Below, one piece after another: positions 32,579 through 44,849 of a stretch of DNA of 64,000 nucleotides (positions within the stretch are counted from its first letter, which is position 1; the number at the start of each line of letters is the position of its first letter). The DNA comes from Doryteuthis pealeii (taxonomy: Eukaryota > Mollusca > Cephalopoda > Myopsida > Loliginidae), in contig CM042176.1 in the NCBI GenBank assembly GCA_023376005.1, positions 12,647,194 through 12,711,193 of the forward strand, read 5' to 3'. The notes beneath the pieces were generated by a model, which was not told where the DNA came from, did no database searches, and worked only from the letters and a program-made list of their open reading frames with translations. A program made the position numbers and the translations under genes.

Positions 32579-32814
32579 AATTTTTTAGTGTGTTGTTTTC
32601 CTAAGATCCTCTTGAGTTATTTATCTATTACATGTTTTCTCTAACAAGATTAACTGCAAGAAGCACTTGACTATTTACAAGAGTTTTCAATCAATCAAAT
32701 GACTTATCGTTATTCCTCTTCTTAAATCTACTGACTGATGAGTATCATAGCAAGGTAAAAATTCCTCTATGCTAGATTTTACAAGCAAAGCAGTACTTGG
32801 GACATTTTTTATCT

Positions 32815-34110
32815 AATGCTCTAGGAAAGGCATGAAACTATCTGTTCTCCCCTCAGATATGGTAAATAGGTAAATAGTAGGGCAGACGGGTTATTTCACT
32901 TGGTAAGACAACCAATCTAGGAGAAGGAAAACTCTGAATTCAAACCAATTGTACTCCACATAACAATTGTGTGCTAATTGTATAAAATCAAATTACACTA
33001 ATGCCCTCGCGAAAGCATGAAACTATCTGTTCTCCCCTCAGATATGGGTAATAGGTAAATAGTAGGGCAGACTGGGTTATTTCAACTTGGATGACAACCA
33101 ATCTAGGAGAAGGAAACTCTGAATTCAAACCAATTGTACTCCACACAACAATGTGTGCTAAGTTGTATAAATCGAATTTACACTAATGCCTTGGGAAGGC
33201 ATGAAACTATCTGTTTCCCCCTCAGATATGGGTAAATAGGTAAATAGTAGGGCAGACTGGTTATTTCAACTTGGTATGACAACCAATCTAGGAGAAGGAA
33301 AACTCTGAATTCAAACCAATTGTACTCCACACAACAATTGTGTGCTAAGTTGTATAAAATCGAATTTACACTAATGCCCTTGGGAAAGCATGAAACTATC
33401 TGTTCTCCCTCAGATATGGGTAAATGGTAAATAGTAGGGCAGACTGGGTATTTCAACTTGGTAAGACAACCAATCTAGGAGAAGGAAAACTCTGAATTCA
33501 AACCAATTGTACTCCACATAACAATGTGTGCTAAGTTGGTATAAAATCAAATTTACACTAATGCCCTTGGGAAAGGCATGAAACTATCTGTTCTCCCCTC
33601 AGATATGGGTAAATAGGTAAATAGTAGGGCAGACTGGTTATTTCAACTTGTAAGACAACCAATCTAGGAGAAGGAAAACTCTGAATTCAAACCAATTGTA
33701 CTCCACATAACAATTGTTGTGCTAAGTGGTATAAAATCAAATTTACACTAATGCCTTGGGAAAGGCATGAAACTATCTGTTCTCCCTCAGATATGGGTAA
33801 ATAGGTAAATAGAGGGCAGACTGGGTTATTTCAACTTGGTAAGACAACCAATCTAGGAGAAGGAAAACTCTGAATTCAAACCAATTGTACTCCACATAAC
33901 AATTGTGTGCTAAGTTGTATAAAATAAATTTACACTAATGCTCTTGGGAAAGGCATGAAACTATCTGTTTCCCCTCAGATATGGGTAAATAGGTAAATAG
34001 TAGGGCAGACTGGGTTATTCAAACTGGTAAAACAACCAATCGTGAAGGAAAACTCTGAATTCAAACCAACTGTACTCCATTTAAACATTGACCTTGTGTC
34101 ACATCCTATG
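32815..34110 (+). repeat. Tandem array of SINE B-derived ~190-bp units (left arm)
   Basis: Seven units, each with 'gaaactatctgttctcccct', 'tagtagggcagactggg' and 'ctctgaattcaaaccaattg', i.e. the body of SINE B without its head. The last unit ends 'cttgtgtcacatcctatgtt', the SINE 3' end. The unit's small translated frames are not genes. Confidence 0.9.
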
Positions 34111-34439
34111 TTCAATATGTAAAAAGTATAATAATTTTGATTTAACTCTCTCACACTTTTTTTTTCTTTACTTTTTCACATTGTTTGATTGAAACAAATT
34201 AGCGTTATCGCTTCCTTGTGCTCACCCTCTCCCTACTCTTTCTTTCTTTTCTTATTATATTTTTCTGTGTATGATTTTTTTCTTACCTTTTCTTCTTTTA
34301 TAATGAAATGAAATGGTCCATTATAGTTTAGGTGATGGTACTCATAAGAAATAAGAATTCAACGATTAAGCGAAACCAGATAATCAGGACTTACATTTTT
34401 GCATTTCATCTTGGATGATTTGGACAGTCTGCAGACAGA

Positions 34440-34950
34440 TAAGACCCCCTTCCCATGGGCACCTGTTGGCCATGGGTGGTGACCTGTGATGCTTAAGGAC
34501 GGAATCCTGGTGGATGAGCAGTCCATGACACGCAATACCCAACTTTGGCCCTTACTTAGGCTAGACGGTCAGTTGGGGAGGCCCTTCCGATCAATCGGCT
34601 GGTCACATCACACCCCAGCACCTATATAATTGTCCCGACCCTATTGCCTTTATGGCTAGCCCCAACACTTTTTATCATCTGGGTGCTAGAAGGTGGTGGC
34701 TGAGTGTCTAACGTGGGTTATAACGTTAAACTCTAACTGATGGTGGTTCCAGTTCTGAAGGTCTGGGGAATGTGGAGCACCCATCATCACTATTGCTCCC
34801 AGGTCCACTCTGACCTGGAATGGTAGTACCTGTTAGGGTACCATCTATGGGTTAAATAGAAAATTTGTTTACAAAAAAAATTGAGTCCAAACTATCACTA
34901 TAAATGTTTCAAAACTTTGCCAGCATTAAATGACCCACTGTAAAACAAAA
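34440..34950 (+). repeat. Family C copy (left arm)
   Basis: Sense strand is plus: 'gggcacctgttggccatggg' through 'ctggaatggtagtacctgtt' to the shared tail at 34925-34950. Mirror is 43998-44520. Confidence 0.8.
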
Positions 34951-34964
34951 CAAACATACACACA

Positions 34965-34996
34965 CACATTACACATTGTATTTCTACACACACACA

Positions 34997-35053
<57 letters not shown>

Positions 35054-35128
35054 CCACACACACACACACTCTCTCACTCTCTCTATATATATATATATAT
35101 ACACACACTCTCTCTCTCTCTCTCTCTA

Positions 35129-35169
<41 letters not shown>

Positions 35170-35217
35170 TCTCTTCTCTATATATATATATATACACACA
35201 CATACACACACACACTT
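34965..35217. repeat. Compound (CA)n(CT)n(TA)n microsatellite (left arm)
   Basis: Includes ~50 bp of (CT)n, where the mirror has ~98 bp of (GA)n (43842-43939). This is the largest length difference between the arms. Translated serine/leucine and tyrosine/isoleucine frames are artefacts. Confidence 0.95.
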
Positions 35218-35621
35218 TAAAATAATGATAGACAAAAGTGATTTTTATTATGGTCTAATCAAAATATGATAGACGTAAAAGTTGTTGAGTTAGATTGACT
35301 GATTAAAAATTGACCAATTTTGCTTGACCTACTCATACTTGACCTATGTAGTCATTTTTACTTACATTTTTCTATATTTTTTATATGTAATATTGTTTGC
35401 AGTCAGTGCACCAAAGACTGTCACTCAAGGTTGGCCTGGTCAGCCACTTGCGCAGATGCAGATAATTTTTATTTTTTTTTATCGATTTTTTATTTATTTT
35501 TAATTTTAAATTTTAATTTTAAATTTTAAATTTTATTTAAAATTTTTTATTTATCTATTTTTTTTTTATACTATGCTACTGTCCTTAGTGGATAGAAAGT
35601 TGCCAACAATATATAATATAT

Positions 35622-35888
35622 TGAAGCGCATGGTGTAGTGGTTAAAGTCATGGAAATGGACTCAAATCCTGGACGTGTAATTGCATTTCACTTAGCGCTA
35701 ATACCCTTGGGAAAGGTATTAATCCTACTCTCCCTCCAGCTATTGATAAATAGTAGGGCAGACTGGGCTCTTTAACCTTGGTTAGGCAACCGGTCTAGGA
35801 GAGGAAACTCTGAATTCAAACCTGTTGAACTCCGCTTAAGAAATTGACCTTATGTCACATCCTGTTCGTGCGGAAGGGTTGGTAGATA
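35622..35888 (+). repeat. SINE family B, full length (left arm)
   Basis: Head 'tggtgtagtggttaaagtca', body 'taatacccttgggaaaggta', 3' end 'acatcctgttcgtgcggaag' then (TA)-rich. Mirror 43012-43278. The preceding 35462-35570 is a low-complexity T/A tract. Confidence 0.85.
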
Positions 35889-36284
35889 TATAAATATTCC
35901 ACTAGAAATAATAAAAACCAGGATCTTTGGTTTATAAGAAAATTAACTTTTATTGAAAAAAAAAAAATGAGATTGTGCGTCCTTATTTGTGGACAATCGT
36001 GGCAATTAATAAAGTTTAGATTAAGACAAACAAATATGAAAATAAGATTAATTAAAAATATCCTACATGCCTACTTCTAGTTGTTAGTTTCAAGTGACGA
36101 CCGCAATAATCAGTTTCTTCAACTGAAAAAAGTATTCTGCCAGCAACACTCCCAGTAATTCTTACACAATTCATCAAAAAGTTCACTTCACTTTAAGATC
36201 AAAAACACAAACACCCATTCTCTCCACTGCACAGCACGCATAGCAATTTTTTGTTACAAATAAATAAAACAAAAACGTCTTCAA

Positions 36285-36337
36285 CATAAAATGACCCAAC
36301 GGGTTGACATGTCGTAAAATCCAACCAACCAACCAAC
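36285..36337 (+). repeat. Stand-alone shared tail with (CCAA)n (left arm)
   Basis: 'cataaaatgacccaacgggt', 'tgacatgtcgtaaaat' then ccaa repeats. Confidence 0.7.
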
Positions 36338-36539
36338 CCAGTAGAAATAATCTATATTATATTCATTTTAGTTTAGTTTACTTTTAATCTTGAAACCTAA
36401 AAATCTAATCACATTTAGCAACAACTAAATAGTAATACTAATAGTATTTATCTAATTAGAATAGGAATCCAATTGAGATCTCTGGTACCAGGTAATTCTT
36501 TGTCGAATTGTTAGTTTCAAGTAATGACCGCAATAATCA

Positions 36540-37142
36540 GTTTCTTCAACACTCCTAGTATTTCTTACACAATTCATCAAAAAGTTCACTTCACTTTTGT
36601 AGAATACTGATAATTGTTATTCTGTGTTACTTTCACCCTTAGCCAGGATTGAACCTGCAGTCTGGAAATGACTGTTACAGATTGTTAACTATTGGACAGT
36701 GAACAGTCAAACACCTCCTCAGCTTAATGGACTCTTCCTGGCAGGAGTGGCAGTAATTATTTAAGCTGTCATAGTGGGTTCATTGAACTAGTAACTCATG
36801 GTTAGGCTTGGCCAGTCACAGTCACCGCAATAATCAGTTTTTCAACTGAAAAAACGTATTCTGCCATCAACACTCCTAGTATTTCTTACACAATTCATCA
36901 AAAAGTTCACTTCACTTTTGTAGAATACTGATAATTGTTATTCTGTGTTACTTTCACCTTAGCCAGGATTGAACCTGCAGTCTGGAAATGACTGTTACAG
37001 ATTGTTAACTATTGGACAGTGGAACAGTCAAACACCTCCTCAGCTTAATGGACTCTTCCTGGCAGGAGTGGCAGTAATTATTTAAGCTGTCATAGTGGGT
37101 TCATTGGAACTAGTAACTTCATGGTTAGGCTTGGCCAGTCAC
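36540..37142 (-). repeat. SINE family F, tandem pair (left arm)
   Basis: Two ~300-bp copies (about 36540-36835 and 36840-37142). On the minus strand each has the B box in 'gcaggttcaatcctggcta'. Mirror 41740-42360. Outer flanks also repeat ('aagttcacttcacttttgt'). Confidence 0.75.
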
Positions 37143-37309
37143 ATTGCTAAAACCAATTGTTGACTGTCTAACTGACTTACTTCAATAACTTTAAGATCAA
37201 AACACAACGCACCATTCTCCCCACTGGAAAAGACATTCTCCCGAGAGAATTCACCTCGGCATTTATTCCTCTCAGTGGCTGAACCACTTCTGCTAACAGG
37301 GGTGACAGC

Positions 37310-37490
37310 AATTCCACCACTCATAATCAGGAGGTTGTGAGTTCAATCTGAGTCACTCGCTATATGCCCCTCAGAAAAGGCCAGACATACACGGACACGC
37401 TTAGTCCTTGGGGGCAGGGAATTCTCAACTGCACGGTCCCCACCTCCGCCACTCGCCCTGTACACTACTGATACTTGAACTACTTAAAAA
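37310..37490 (+). repeat. tRNA-derived SINE, family G (left arm)
   Basis: B box 'gttgtgagttcaatctgag' followed by a body ('aaaggccagacatacacgga'). A second tRNA-like A box, 'tagcgtagtggctagcgtgc', lies at 37566. The head also occurs at 63283. Confidence 0.55.
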
Positions 37491-37599
37491 CTTAGTCATT
37501 TTATTTATATTTTTAAATACGTCCATATTTTTCTCTCCTCAAAATTGTAGTTAAAAAAGTCTCCATAGCGTAGTGGCTAGCGTGCTTGACTGCGACATT

Positions 37600-38035
37600 G
37601 TTTGGTTTATTAATGACCGACCGAGGTTGATATGCCGTAAAACAAACCAAACTAAACTGCATCTAATGATGAACTTCCAATTTTGAAACTCTGGGAGTGT
37701 GGAGTACCCCTTCATCACCATTACTCCAGGTCCATTTTGACCTGGAGTGGTAGTACCTGTCTGGGGTCAGTGGGACCTGATTTAGGATTTCTTTCTTTTA
37801 ATTCCTGTCAGATTTATGAAAATTGAGCCACATTTCACTACCATAAGGGTTGGGGGATTGCTGTAAAGGCAATAGGGTTGGGACAATCATATAGGTGCTA
37901 GGGCTTGAACTGACCAGCCAATCTCGCCCAAATAAGGGCTAAAGTGGATTGTTGCATATCGCTACCTCCGGCCAATTGCAGAGGGGCAGTTGGTGGTGTA
38001 TTCTACAGCCCCAGCCAACAGAACGGAAAATGGTT
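37600..38035. repeat. Rearranged family C pieces (left arm)
   Basis: Tail (+), then a family C piece (sense +: 'ggagtggtagtacctgtc'), then an opposite piece ('gcaatagggttgggacaatc' to 'acagccccagccaacag'). The two halves are inverted relative to the normal order. Confidence 0.65.
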
Positions 38036-38289
38036 TTGGGTATTCTTGGTTATTTTCAGAATTATCTGGAAGAAATTGAAGCCACCTCTCCATCAGCGAA
38101 CACGATGGCATTTAATCATTGAAGTAGTCATCAGTTGATAATTGCATTTGGAATTACAAGAAAAGATTATCGATGCAAGCCTCATAGGGCTAATGTACTT
38201 GCCAGATAGAAATACACAACCCCTGGTCAAATTTCAATTCAAATAATTTCTAATTTATGAAGCATGGCTTAGATGCAGCACAAGGCTAG

Positions 38290-38370
38290 AAGTAAGGGCA
38301 CCCAGTGAGAATCGAACTCACTAACAATGGTTTGTTAATCTAGCTTTCTAGCCATTACACCACATAATTT
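38290..38370 (-). repeat. tRNA-like SINE head, family I (left arm)
   Basis: Mirror of 40500-40590: 'gcacccagtgagaatcgaac' and 'ctagccattacaccacat'. Confidence 0.6.
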
Positions 38371-38429
38371 ATGAAATTAGTATTCTTATTTTCAACACCA
38401 TTCCACATACCTAGGTAGTAGTATCTCAT

Positions 38430-38760
38430 CTACATTTCTCTGAATTTTTGAGATGAGGTTTACTATTGTCCTCATTTTTATGTAATACAAATTATCAAGC
38501 CTCATCTCAAAAATTCAGAGAAATAATGTAGATAACGATAAAGATAAGGACAATAGTCCGAATAATCCAAATAATACTAATTATCAAGCCTCATCAAAAA
38601 AATTCAGAAAAATAGTGTAGTTAACAATAAAGATGAGGATGATAGTCTGAATAATCCAAATAATACTAATTATCAAGCCTCATCAAAAAAATCAGAGAAA
38701 TAGTGTAATAACAATAAGATGAGGACAATAGTCCGAAAATCCAAATAATTCAGAATTTCA
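38430..38760. repeat. Family E units, about four (left arm)
   Basis: Repeats of 'aattatcaagcctcatc' and 'gaggacaatagtc', the 89-bp satellite unit in inverse orientation, starting with a small hairpin. Mirror 40110-40450. Confidence 0.8.
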
Positions 38761-39010
38761 TCTACAGTTCTAGTGTTTCATTGTCATTACTCCCAGGTCC
38801 ACTCGGAAACTTCTGATGATATCATGTAACAAAGAAGATAACTTGTGTTAAGCTTCCTTTGTTAAGAGAATCTCCTCTTTTGAAAAAAAACTTTTGTGCG
38901 CTTGTCTGTTTTCATGGTCCCTTTCGCATTTGGCGAGCAATGCGAGTCAAATATGTAAAATAATATATTGTCTGTGTTTCTGTTGATTATTTAGTGTATA
39001 CTTAGCCCAC

Positions 39011-39200
39011 TTACGGCCAAATCATGCTGAAAGCAACAGTTTCTGCTAGATCACCAAAGTTAAGCAGTGATGAGCCTGTTAAATACTTAGATGGGTGACC
39101 ATTTAAGTGACATCAGATACTGTAAGCGACGTGATTTCAAAATAACTTGATTTAGTGTTAAATGACCTGAAAAGGGTTGATATGCCATAAAACAAAACCA
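39011..39200 (+). repeat. 5S-rRNA-derived SINE with tail (left arm)
   Basis: 39011-39130 aligns by eye along a whole 5S rRNA: 'ttacggccaaatcatgctga', 'gatcaccaaagttaagcag', 'cttagatgggtgacc', 'gatactgtaagc'. It then has a short body and the shared tail ('ttaaatgacctgaaaagggt'). It is the best single copy in the window for SINE3 identity. Changes in stem positions make it a SINE, not a 5S gene. Confidence 0.85.
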
Positions 39201-39417
39201 CCACCAACAACATAGTTAATCCAAGTGTGCTGACAAATGGTAAGCAGAACATATGTTCATGAGAAAGTTACTTGATAAGCAAATGAAACTCAACAGAAGT
39301 CGAGCGGACTATAAAATGCTTCTCGATCCAATAGCAAAACCGATGAGAAGTCCACACCTTGATTGTTTTGATTTGTTATTGTTATTGGTTTTTTTGGTGT
39401 CATCAGTAAGAATGTGT

Positions 39418-39454
39418 GCACATAAAACCATTGAGAGGAATGCCCTGAAACGGT
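39418..39454. other. Palindrome loop
   Basis: The ~37 nt between the arms are not self-complementary ('ccattgagaggaatgccctg'). A loop this short implies that both arms derive from one fold-back. Confidence 0.9.
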
Positions 39455-39671
39455 ACACATTCTCTACTGATGACACCAAAACCAATAACATAACAAATCA
39501 AAAACAATCAAGGTGTTGGACTTCTCATCGGTTTTGCTATTGGATCGAGAAGCATTTTATAGTCCGCTCGACTTCTGTTGAGTTTCATTTGCTTATCAAG
39601 TAACTTTCTCATGAACACTATGTTCTGCTACCATTTGTCAGCACACTTTGGATTAACTATGTTGTTGGTGG

Positions 39672-39861
39672 TGGTTTTGTTTTATGGCATATCAACCCTT
39701 TTCAGGTCATTTAACACTAAATCAAGTTATTTTGAAATCACGTCGCTTACAGTATCTGATGTCACTTAAATGGTCACCCATCTAAGTATTTAACAGGCTC
39801 ATCACTGCTTAACTTTGGTGATCTAGCAGAAACTGTTGCTTTCAGCATGATTTGGCCGTAA
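39672..39861 (-). repeat. 5S-rRNA-derived SINE (right arm)
   Basis: Mirror of 39011-39200. Confidence 0.85.
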
Positions 39862-40109
39862 GTGGGCTAAGTATACACTAAATAATCAACAGAAACACAG
39901 ACAATATATTATTTTACATATTTGACTCGCATTGCTCGCCAAATGCGAAAGGGACCATGAAAACAGACAAGCGCACAAAAAGTTTTTTTTCAAAAGAGGA
40001 GATTTCTCTTAACAAAGGAAGCTTAACACAAGTTATCTTTCTTTGTTACATGATATCATCAGAAGTTTCCGAGTGGACCTGGGAGTAATGACAATGAAAC
40101 ACTAGAACT

Positions 40110-40450
40110 GTAGATGAAATTCTGAATTATTTGGATTATTCGGACTATTGTCCTCATCTTTATTGTTATCTACACTATTTCTCTGATTTTTTTTGATGAG
40201 GCTTGATAATTAGTATTATTTGGATTATTCAGACTATCATCCTCATCTTTATTGTTAACTACACTATTTTTCTGAATTTTTTTGATGAGGCTTGATAATT
40301 AGTATTATTTGGATTATTCGGACTATTGTCCTTATCTTTATCGTTATCTACATTATTTCTCTGAATTTTTGAGATGAGGCTTGATAATTTGTATTACATA
40401 AAAATGAGGACAATAGTAAACCTCATCTCAAAAATTCAGAGAAATGTAGA
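40110..40450. repeat. Family E units (right arm)
   Basis: Mirror of 38430-38760; reads 'gatgaggcttgataattagt' as in the satellite. Confidence 0.8.
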
Positions 40451-40499
40451 TGAGATACTACTACCTAGGTATGTGGAATGGTGTTGAAAATAAGAATAC

Positions 40500-40590
40500 T
40501 AATTTCATAAATTATGTGGTGTAATGGCTAGAAAGCTAGATTAACAAACCATTGTTAGTGAGTTCGATTCTCACTGGGTGCCCCTTACTT
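40500..40590 (+). repeat. tRNA-like SINE head, family I (right arm)
   Basis: A box 'tggtgtaatggctag' and a perfect T-arm gtgag/ctcac around 'ttcgatt'. No acceptor stem or anticodon arm can be built, so it is a tRNA-derived SINE head and not a tRNA gene. Confidence 0.65.
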
Positions 40591-40849
40591 CTAGCCTTGT
40601 GCTGCATCTAAGCCATGCTTCATAAATTAGAAATTATTTGAATTGAAATTTGACCAGGGTGTTGTGTATTTCTATCTGGCAAGTACATTAGCCCTATGAG
40701 GCTTGCATCGATAATCTTTTCTTGTAATTCCAAATGCAATTATCAACTGATGACTACTTCAATGATTAAATGCCATCGTGTTCGCTGATGGAGAGGTGGC
40801 TTCAATTTCTTCCAGATAATTCTGAAAATAACCAAGAATACCCAAAACC

Positions 40850-41280
40850 ATTTTCCGTTCTGTTGGCTGGGGCTGTAGAATACACCACCAACTGCCCCTC
40901 TGCAATTGGCCGGAGGTAGCGATATGCAACAATCCACTTTAGCCCTTATTTGGGCGAGATTGGCTGGTCAGTTCAAGCCCTAGCACCTATATGATTGTCC
41001 CAACCCTATTGCCTTTACAGCAATCCCCCAACCCTTATGGTAGTGAAATGTGGCTCAATTTTCATAAATCTGACAGGAAATAAAAGAAAGAAATCCTAAA
41101 TCAGGTCCACACTGACCCAGACAGGTACTACCACTCCAGGTCAAAATGGACCTGGGAGTAATGGTGATGAAGGGGTACTCCACACTCCCCAGAGTTTCAA
41201 AATTGGAAGTTCATCATTAGATGCAGTTTAGTTTGGTTTGTTTTACGGCATATCAACCTCGGTCGGTCATTAATAAACCA
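40850..41280. repeat. Rearranged family C pieces (right arm)
   Basis: Mirror of 37600-38035. Confidence 0.65.
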
Positions 41281-41404
41281 AACAATGTCGCAGTCAAGCA
41301 CGCTAGCCACTACGCTATGGAGACTTTCTTAACTACAATTTTGAGGAGAGAAAAATATGGACGTATTTAAAAATATAAATAAAAATGACTAAGTTTTTAA
41401 GTAG

Positions 41405-41570
41405 TTCAAGTATCAGTAGTGTACAGGGCGAGTGGCGGAGGTGGGGACCGTGCAGTTGAGAATTCCCTGCCCCCAAGGACTAAGCGTGTCCGTGTATGTC
41501 TGGCCTTTTCTGAGGGGCATATAGCGAGTGACTCTAGATTGAACTCACAACCTCCTGATTATGAGTGGTG
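41405..41570 (-). repeat. SINE family G (right arm)
   Basis: Mirror of 37310-37490. The 61-codon frame starting at 41561 is identical to its mirror copy only because of the palindrome; it has no domain. Confidence 0.55.
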
Positions 41571-41739
41571 GAATTGCTGTCACCCCTGTTAGCAGAAGTG
41601 GTTCAGCCACTGAGAGGAATAAATGCCGAGGTGAATTCTCTCGGGAGAATGTCTTTTCCAGTGGGGAGAATGGTGCGTTGTGTTTTGATCTTAAAGTTAT
41701 TGAAGTAAGTCAGTTAGACAGTCAACAATTGGTTTTAGC

Positions 41740-42360
41740 AATGTGACTGGCCAAGCCTAACCATGAAGTTACTAGTTCCAATGAACCCACTATGACAGCT
41801 TAAATAATTACTGCCACTCCTGCCAGGAAGAGTCCATTAAGCTGAGGAGGTGTTTGACTGTTCCACTGTCCAATAGTTAACAATCTGTAACAGTCATTTC
41901 CAGACTGCAGGTTCAATCCTGGCTAAGGGTGAAAGTAACACAGAATAACAATTATCAGTATTCTACAAAAGTGAAGTGAACTTTTTGATGAATTGTGTAA
42001 GAAATACTAGGAGTGTTGATGGCAGAATACGTTTTTTCAGTTGAAAAAACTGATTATTGCGGTGACTGTGACTGGCCAAGCCTAACCATGAAGTTACTAG
42101 TTCCAATGAACCCACTATGACAGCTTAAATAATTACTGCCACTCCTGCCAGGAAGAGTCCATTAAGCTGAGGAGGTGTTTGACTGTTCACTGTCCAATAG
42201 TTAACAATCTGTAACAGTCATTTCCAGACTGCAGGTTCAATCCTGGCTAAGGGTGAAAGTAACACAGAATAACAATTATCAGTATTCTACAAAAGTGAAG
42301 TGAACTTTTTGATGAATTGTGTAAGAAATACTAGGAGTGTTGAAGAAACTGATTATTGCG
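41740..42360 (+). repeat. SINE family F tandem pair (right arm)
   Basis: Mirror of 36540-37142; B boxes at about 41931 and 42231. Confidence 0.75.
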
Positions 42361-42539
42361 GTCATTACTTGAAACTAACAATTCGACAAAGAATTACCTG
42401 GGTACCAGAGATCTCAATTGGATTCCTATTCTAATTAGATAAATACTATTAGTATTACTATTTAGTTTGTTGCTAAATGTGATTAGATTTTTAGGTTTCA
42501 AGATTAAAAGTAAACTAAACTAAAATGAATATAATATAG

Positions 42540-42610
42540 ATTATTTCTACTGGGTTGGTTGGTTGGTTGGATTTTACGACATGTCAACCCGTTGGGTCAT
42601 TTTATGTTGA
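42540..42610 (-). repeat. Shared tail with (TTGG)n (right arm)
   Basis: Mirror of 36285-36337. Confidence 0.7.
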
Positions 42611-43011
42611 AGACGTTTTTGTTTTATTTATTTGTAACAAAAAATTGGCTATGCGTGCTGTGCAGTGGAGAGAATGGTGTGTTGTGTTTTGATCTTAAAG
42701 TGAAGTGAACTTTTTGATGAATTGTGTAAGAATTACTGGGAGTGTTGCTGGCAGAATACTTTTTTTCAGTTGAAGAAACTGATTATTGCGGTCGTCACTT
42801 GAAACTAACAACTAGAAGTAGGCATGTAGGATATTTTTAATTAATCTTATTTTCATATTTGTTTTGTCTTAATCTAAACTTTATTAATTGCCACGATTGT
42901 CCACAAATAAGGACGCACAATCTCATTTTTTTTTTTCAATAAAAAGTTAATTTTCTTATAAACCAAAGATCCTGGTTTTTATTATTTCTAGTGGAATATT
43001 TATATATCTAC

Positions 43012-43278
43012 CAACCCTTCCGCACGAACAGGATGTGACATAAGGTCAATTTCTTAAGCGGAGTTCAACAGGTTTGAATTCAGAGTTTTCCTTCTCCTAG
43101 ACCGGTTGCCTAACCAAGGTTAAAGAGCCCAGTCTGCCCTACTATTTATCAATAGCTGGAGGGAGAGTAGGATTAATACCTTTCCCAAGGGTATTAGCGC
43201 TAAGTGAAATGCAATTACCACGTCCAGGATTTGAGTCCATTTCCCATGACTTTAACCACTACACCATGCGCTTCAATA
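43012..43278 (-). repeat. SINE family B, full length (right arm)
   Basis: Mirror of 35622-35888. Confidence 0.85.
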
Positions 43279-43685
43279 TATTATATATTGTTGGCAACTT
43301 TCTATCCACTAAGGACAGTAGCATAGTATAAAAAAAAAATAGATAAATAAAAAATTTTAAATAAAATTTAAAAATTTAAAATTAAAATTTAAAATTAAAA
43401 AATAAATAAAAAAATCGATAAAAATAAAAATAAAAATTATCTGCATCTGCGCAAGTGGCTGACCAGGCCAACCCTTGAGTGACAGTCTTTGGTGCACTGA
43501 CTGCAAACAATATTACATATAAAAATATAGAAAAATGTAAGTAAAAATGACTACATAGGTCAAGTATGAGTAGGTCAAGCAAAATTGGTCAATTTTTAAT
43601 CAGTCAATCTAACTCAACAACTTTTACGTCTATCATATTTTGATTAGACCATAATAAAAATCACTTTTGTCTATCATTATTTTAA

Positions 43686-43962
<277 letters not shown>

Positions 43963-43997
43963 ACAATGTGTAATGTGTGTGTGTATGTTTGTTTTGT

Positions 43998-44520
43998 TTT
44001 ACAGTGGGTCATTTAATGCTGGCAAAGTTTTGAAACATTTATAGTGATAGTTTGGAACTCAATTTTTTTTGTAAACAAATTTTCTATTTAACCCATAGAT
44101 GGTACCCTAACAGGTACTACCATTCCAGGTCAGAGTGGACCTGGGAGCAATAGTGATGATGGGGTGCTCCACATTCCCCAGACCTTCAGAACTGGAACCT
44201 CACCATCAGTTAGAGTTTAACGTTATAACCCACGTTAGACACTCAGCCACCACCTTCTAGCACCCAGATGATAAAAAGTGTTGGGGCTAGCCATAAAGGC
44301 AATAGGGTCGGGACAATTATATAGGTGCTGGGGTGTGATGTGACCAGCCGATTGATCGGAAGGGGCCTCCCCAACTGACCGTCTAGCCTAAGTAAGGGCC
44401 AAAGTTGGGTATTGCGTGTCATGGACTGCTCATCCACCAGGATTCCGTCCTTAAGCATCACAGGTCACCACCCATGGCCAACAGGTGGCCCCATGGGGAA
44501 GGGGGGTCTTATCTGTCTGC
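43998..44520 (-). repeat. Family C copy (right arm)
   Basis: Mirror of 34440-34950. A minus-strand frame of 72 codons (44243-44461) parallels frames in the 1.8 and 62 kb copies. Confidence 0.8.
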
Positions 44521-44849
44521 AGACTGTCCAAATCATCCAAGATGAAATGCAAAAATGTAAGTCCTGATTATCTGGTTTCGCTTAATCGTTGAATTCTTAT
44601 TTCTTATGAGTACCATCACCTAAACTAATAATGGACCATTTCATTTCATTATAAAGAAGAAAAGGTAAGAAAAAAAATCATACACAGAAAAAATATAATA
44701 AGAAAGAAAGAAAGAGTAGGGAAGAGGGTGAGCACAAGGAAGCGATAACGCTAATTTGTTTCAATCAAACAATGTGAAAACTAAAGAAAGAAAAAAAAGT
44801 GTGAGAGAGTTAAATCAAAATTATTATACTTTTTACATATTGAACATAG

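Larger units (their letters stand above)
27630..39417 (+). repeat. Left arm of giant palindrome
   Basis: About 11.8 kb that is the reverse complement of 39455-51402, apart from scattered small indels and microsatellite length changes. Element order is exactly mirrored. The left arm more often has the deletion, as in the tandem SINE units at 33.0-33.9 kb and the disrupted transposase frame, so it seems to be the poorer version. Features are listed for both arms below. Confidence 0.95.

Noticed and set aside
34898..35269. Overlapping open frames of alternating Ser/Leu, Arg/Glu, Tyr/Ile
   Set aside because: They are translations of (CT)n, (GA)n and (TA)n microsatellites, and appear in several frames and in the mirror arm.
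39011..39130. A functional 5S rRNA gene
   Set aside because: Too many changes in conserved stems, and it has a SINE tail and dispersed copies.
40500..40575. A tRNA gene with perfect T-arm
   Set aside because: No acceptor stem can be formed; repeated head of SINE family I.
37139..41746. Identical frames at 37139-37324/41561-41746 and 37944-38138/40743-40937, suggesting conserved genes
   Set aside because: Identity is due to the palindrome. The sequences are SINE and family C pieces with no domain.
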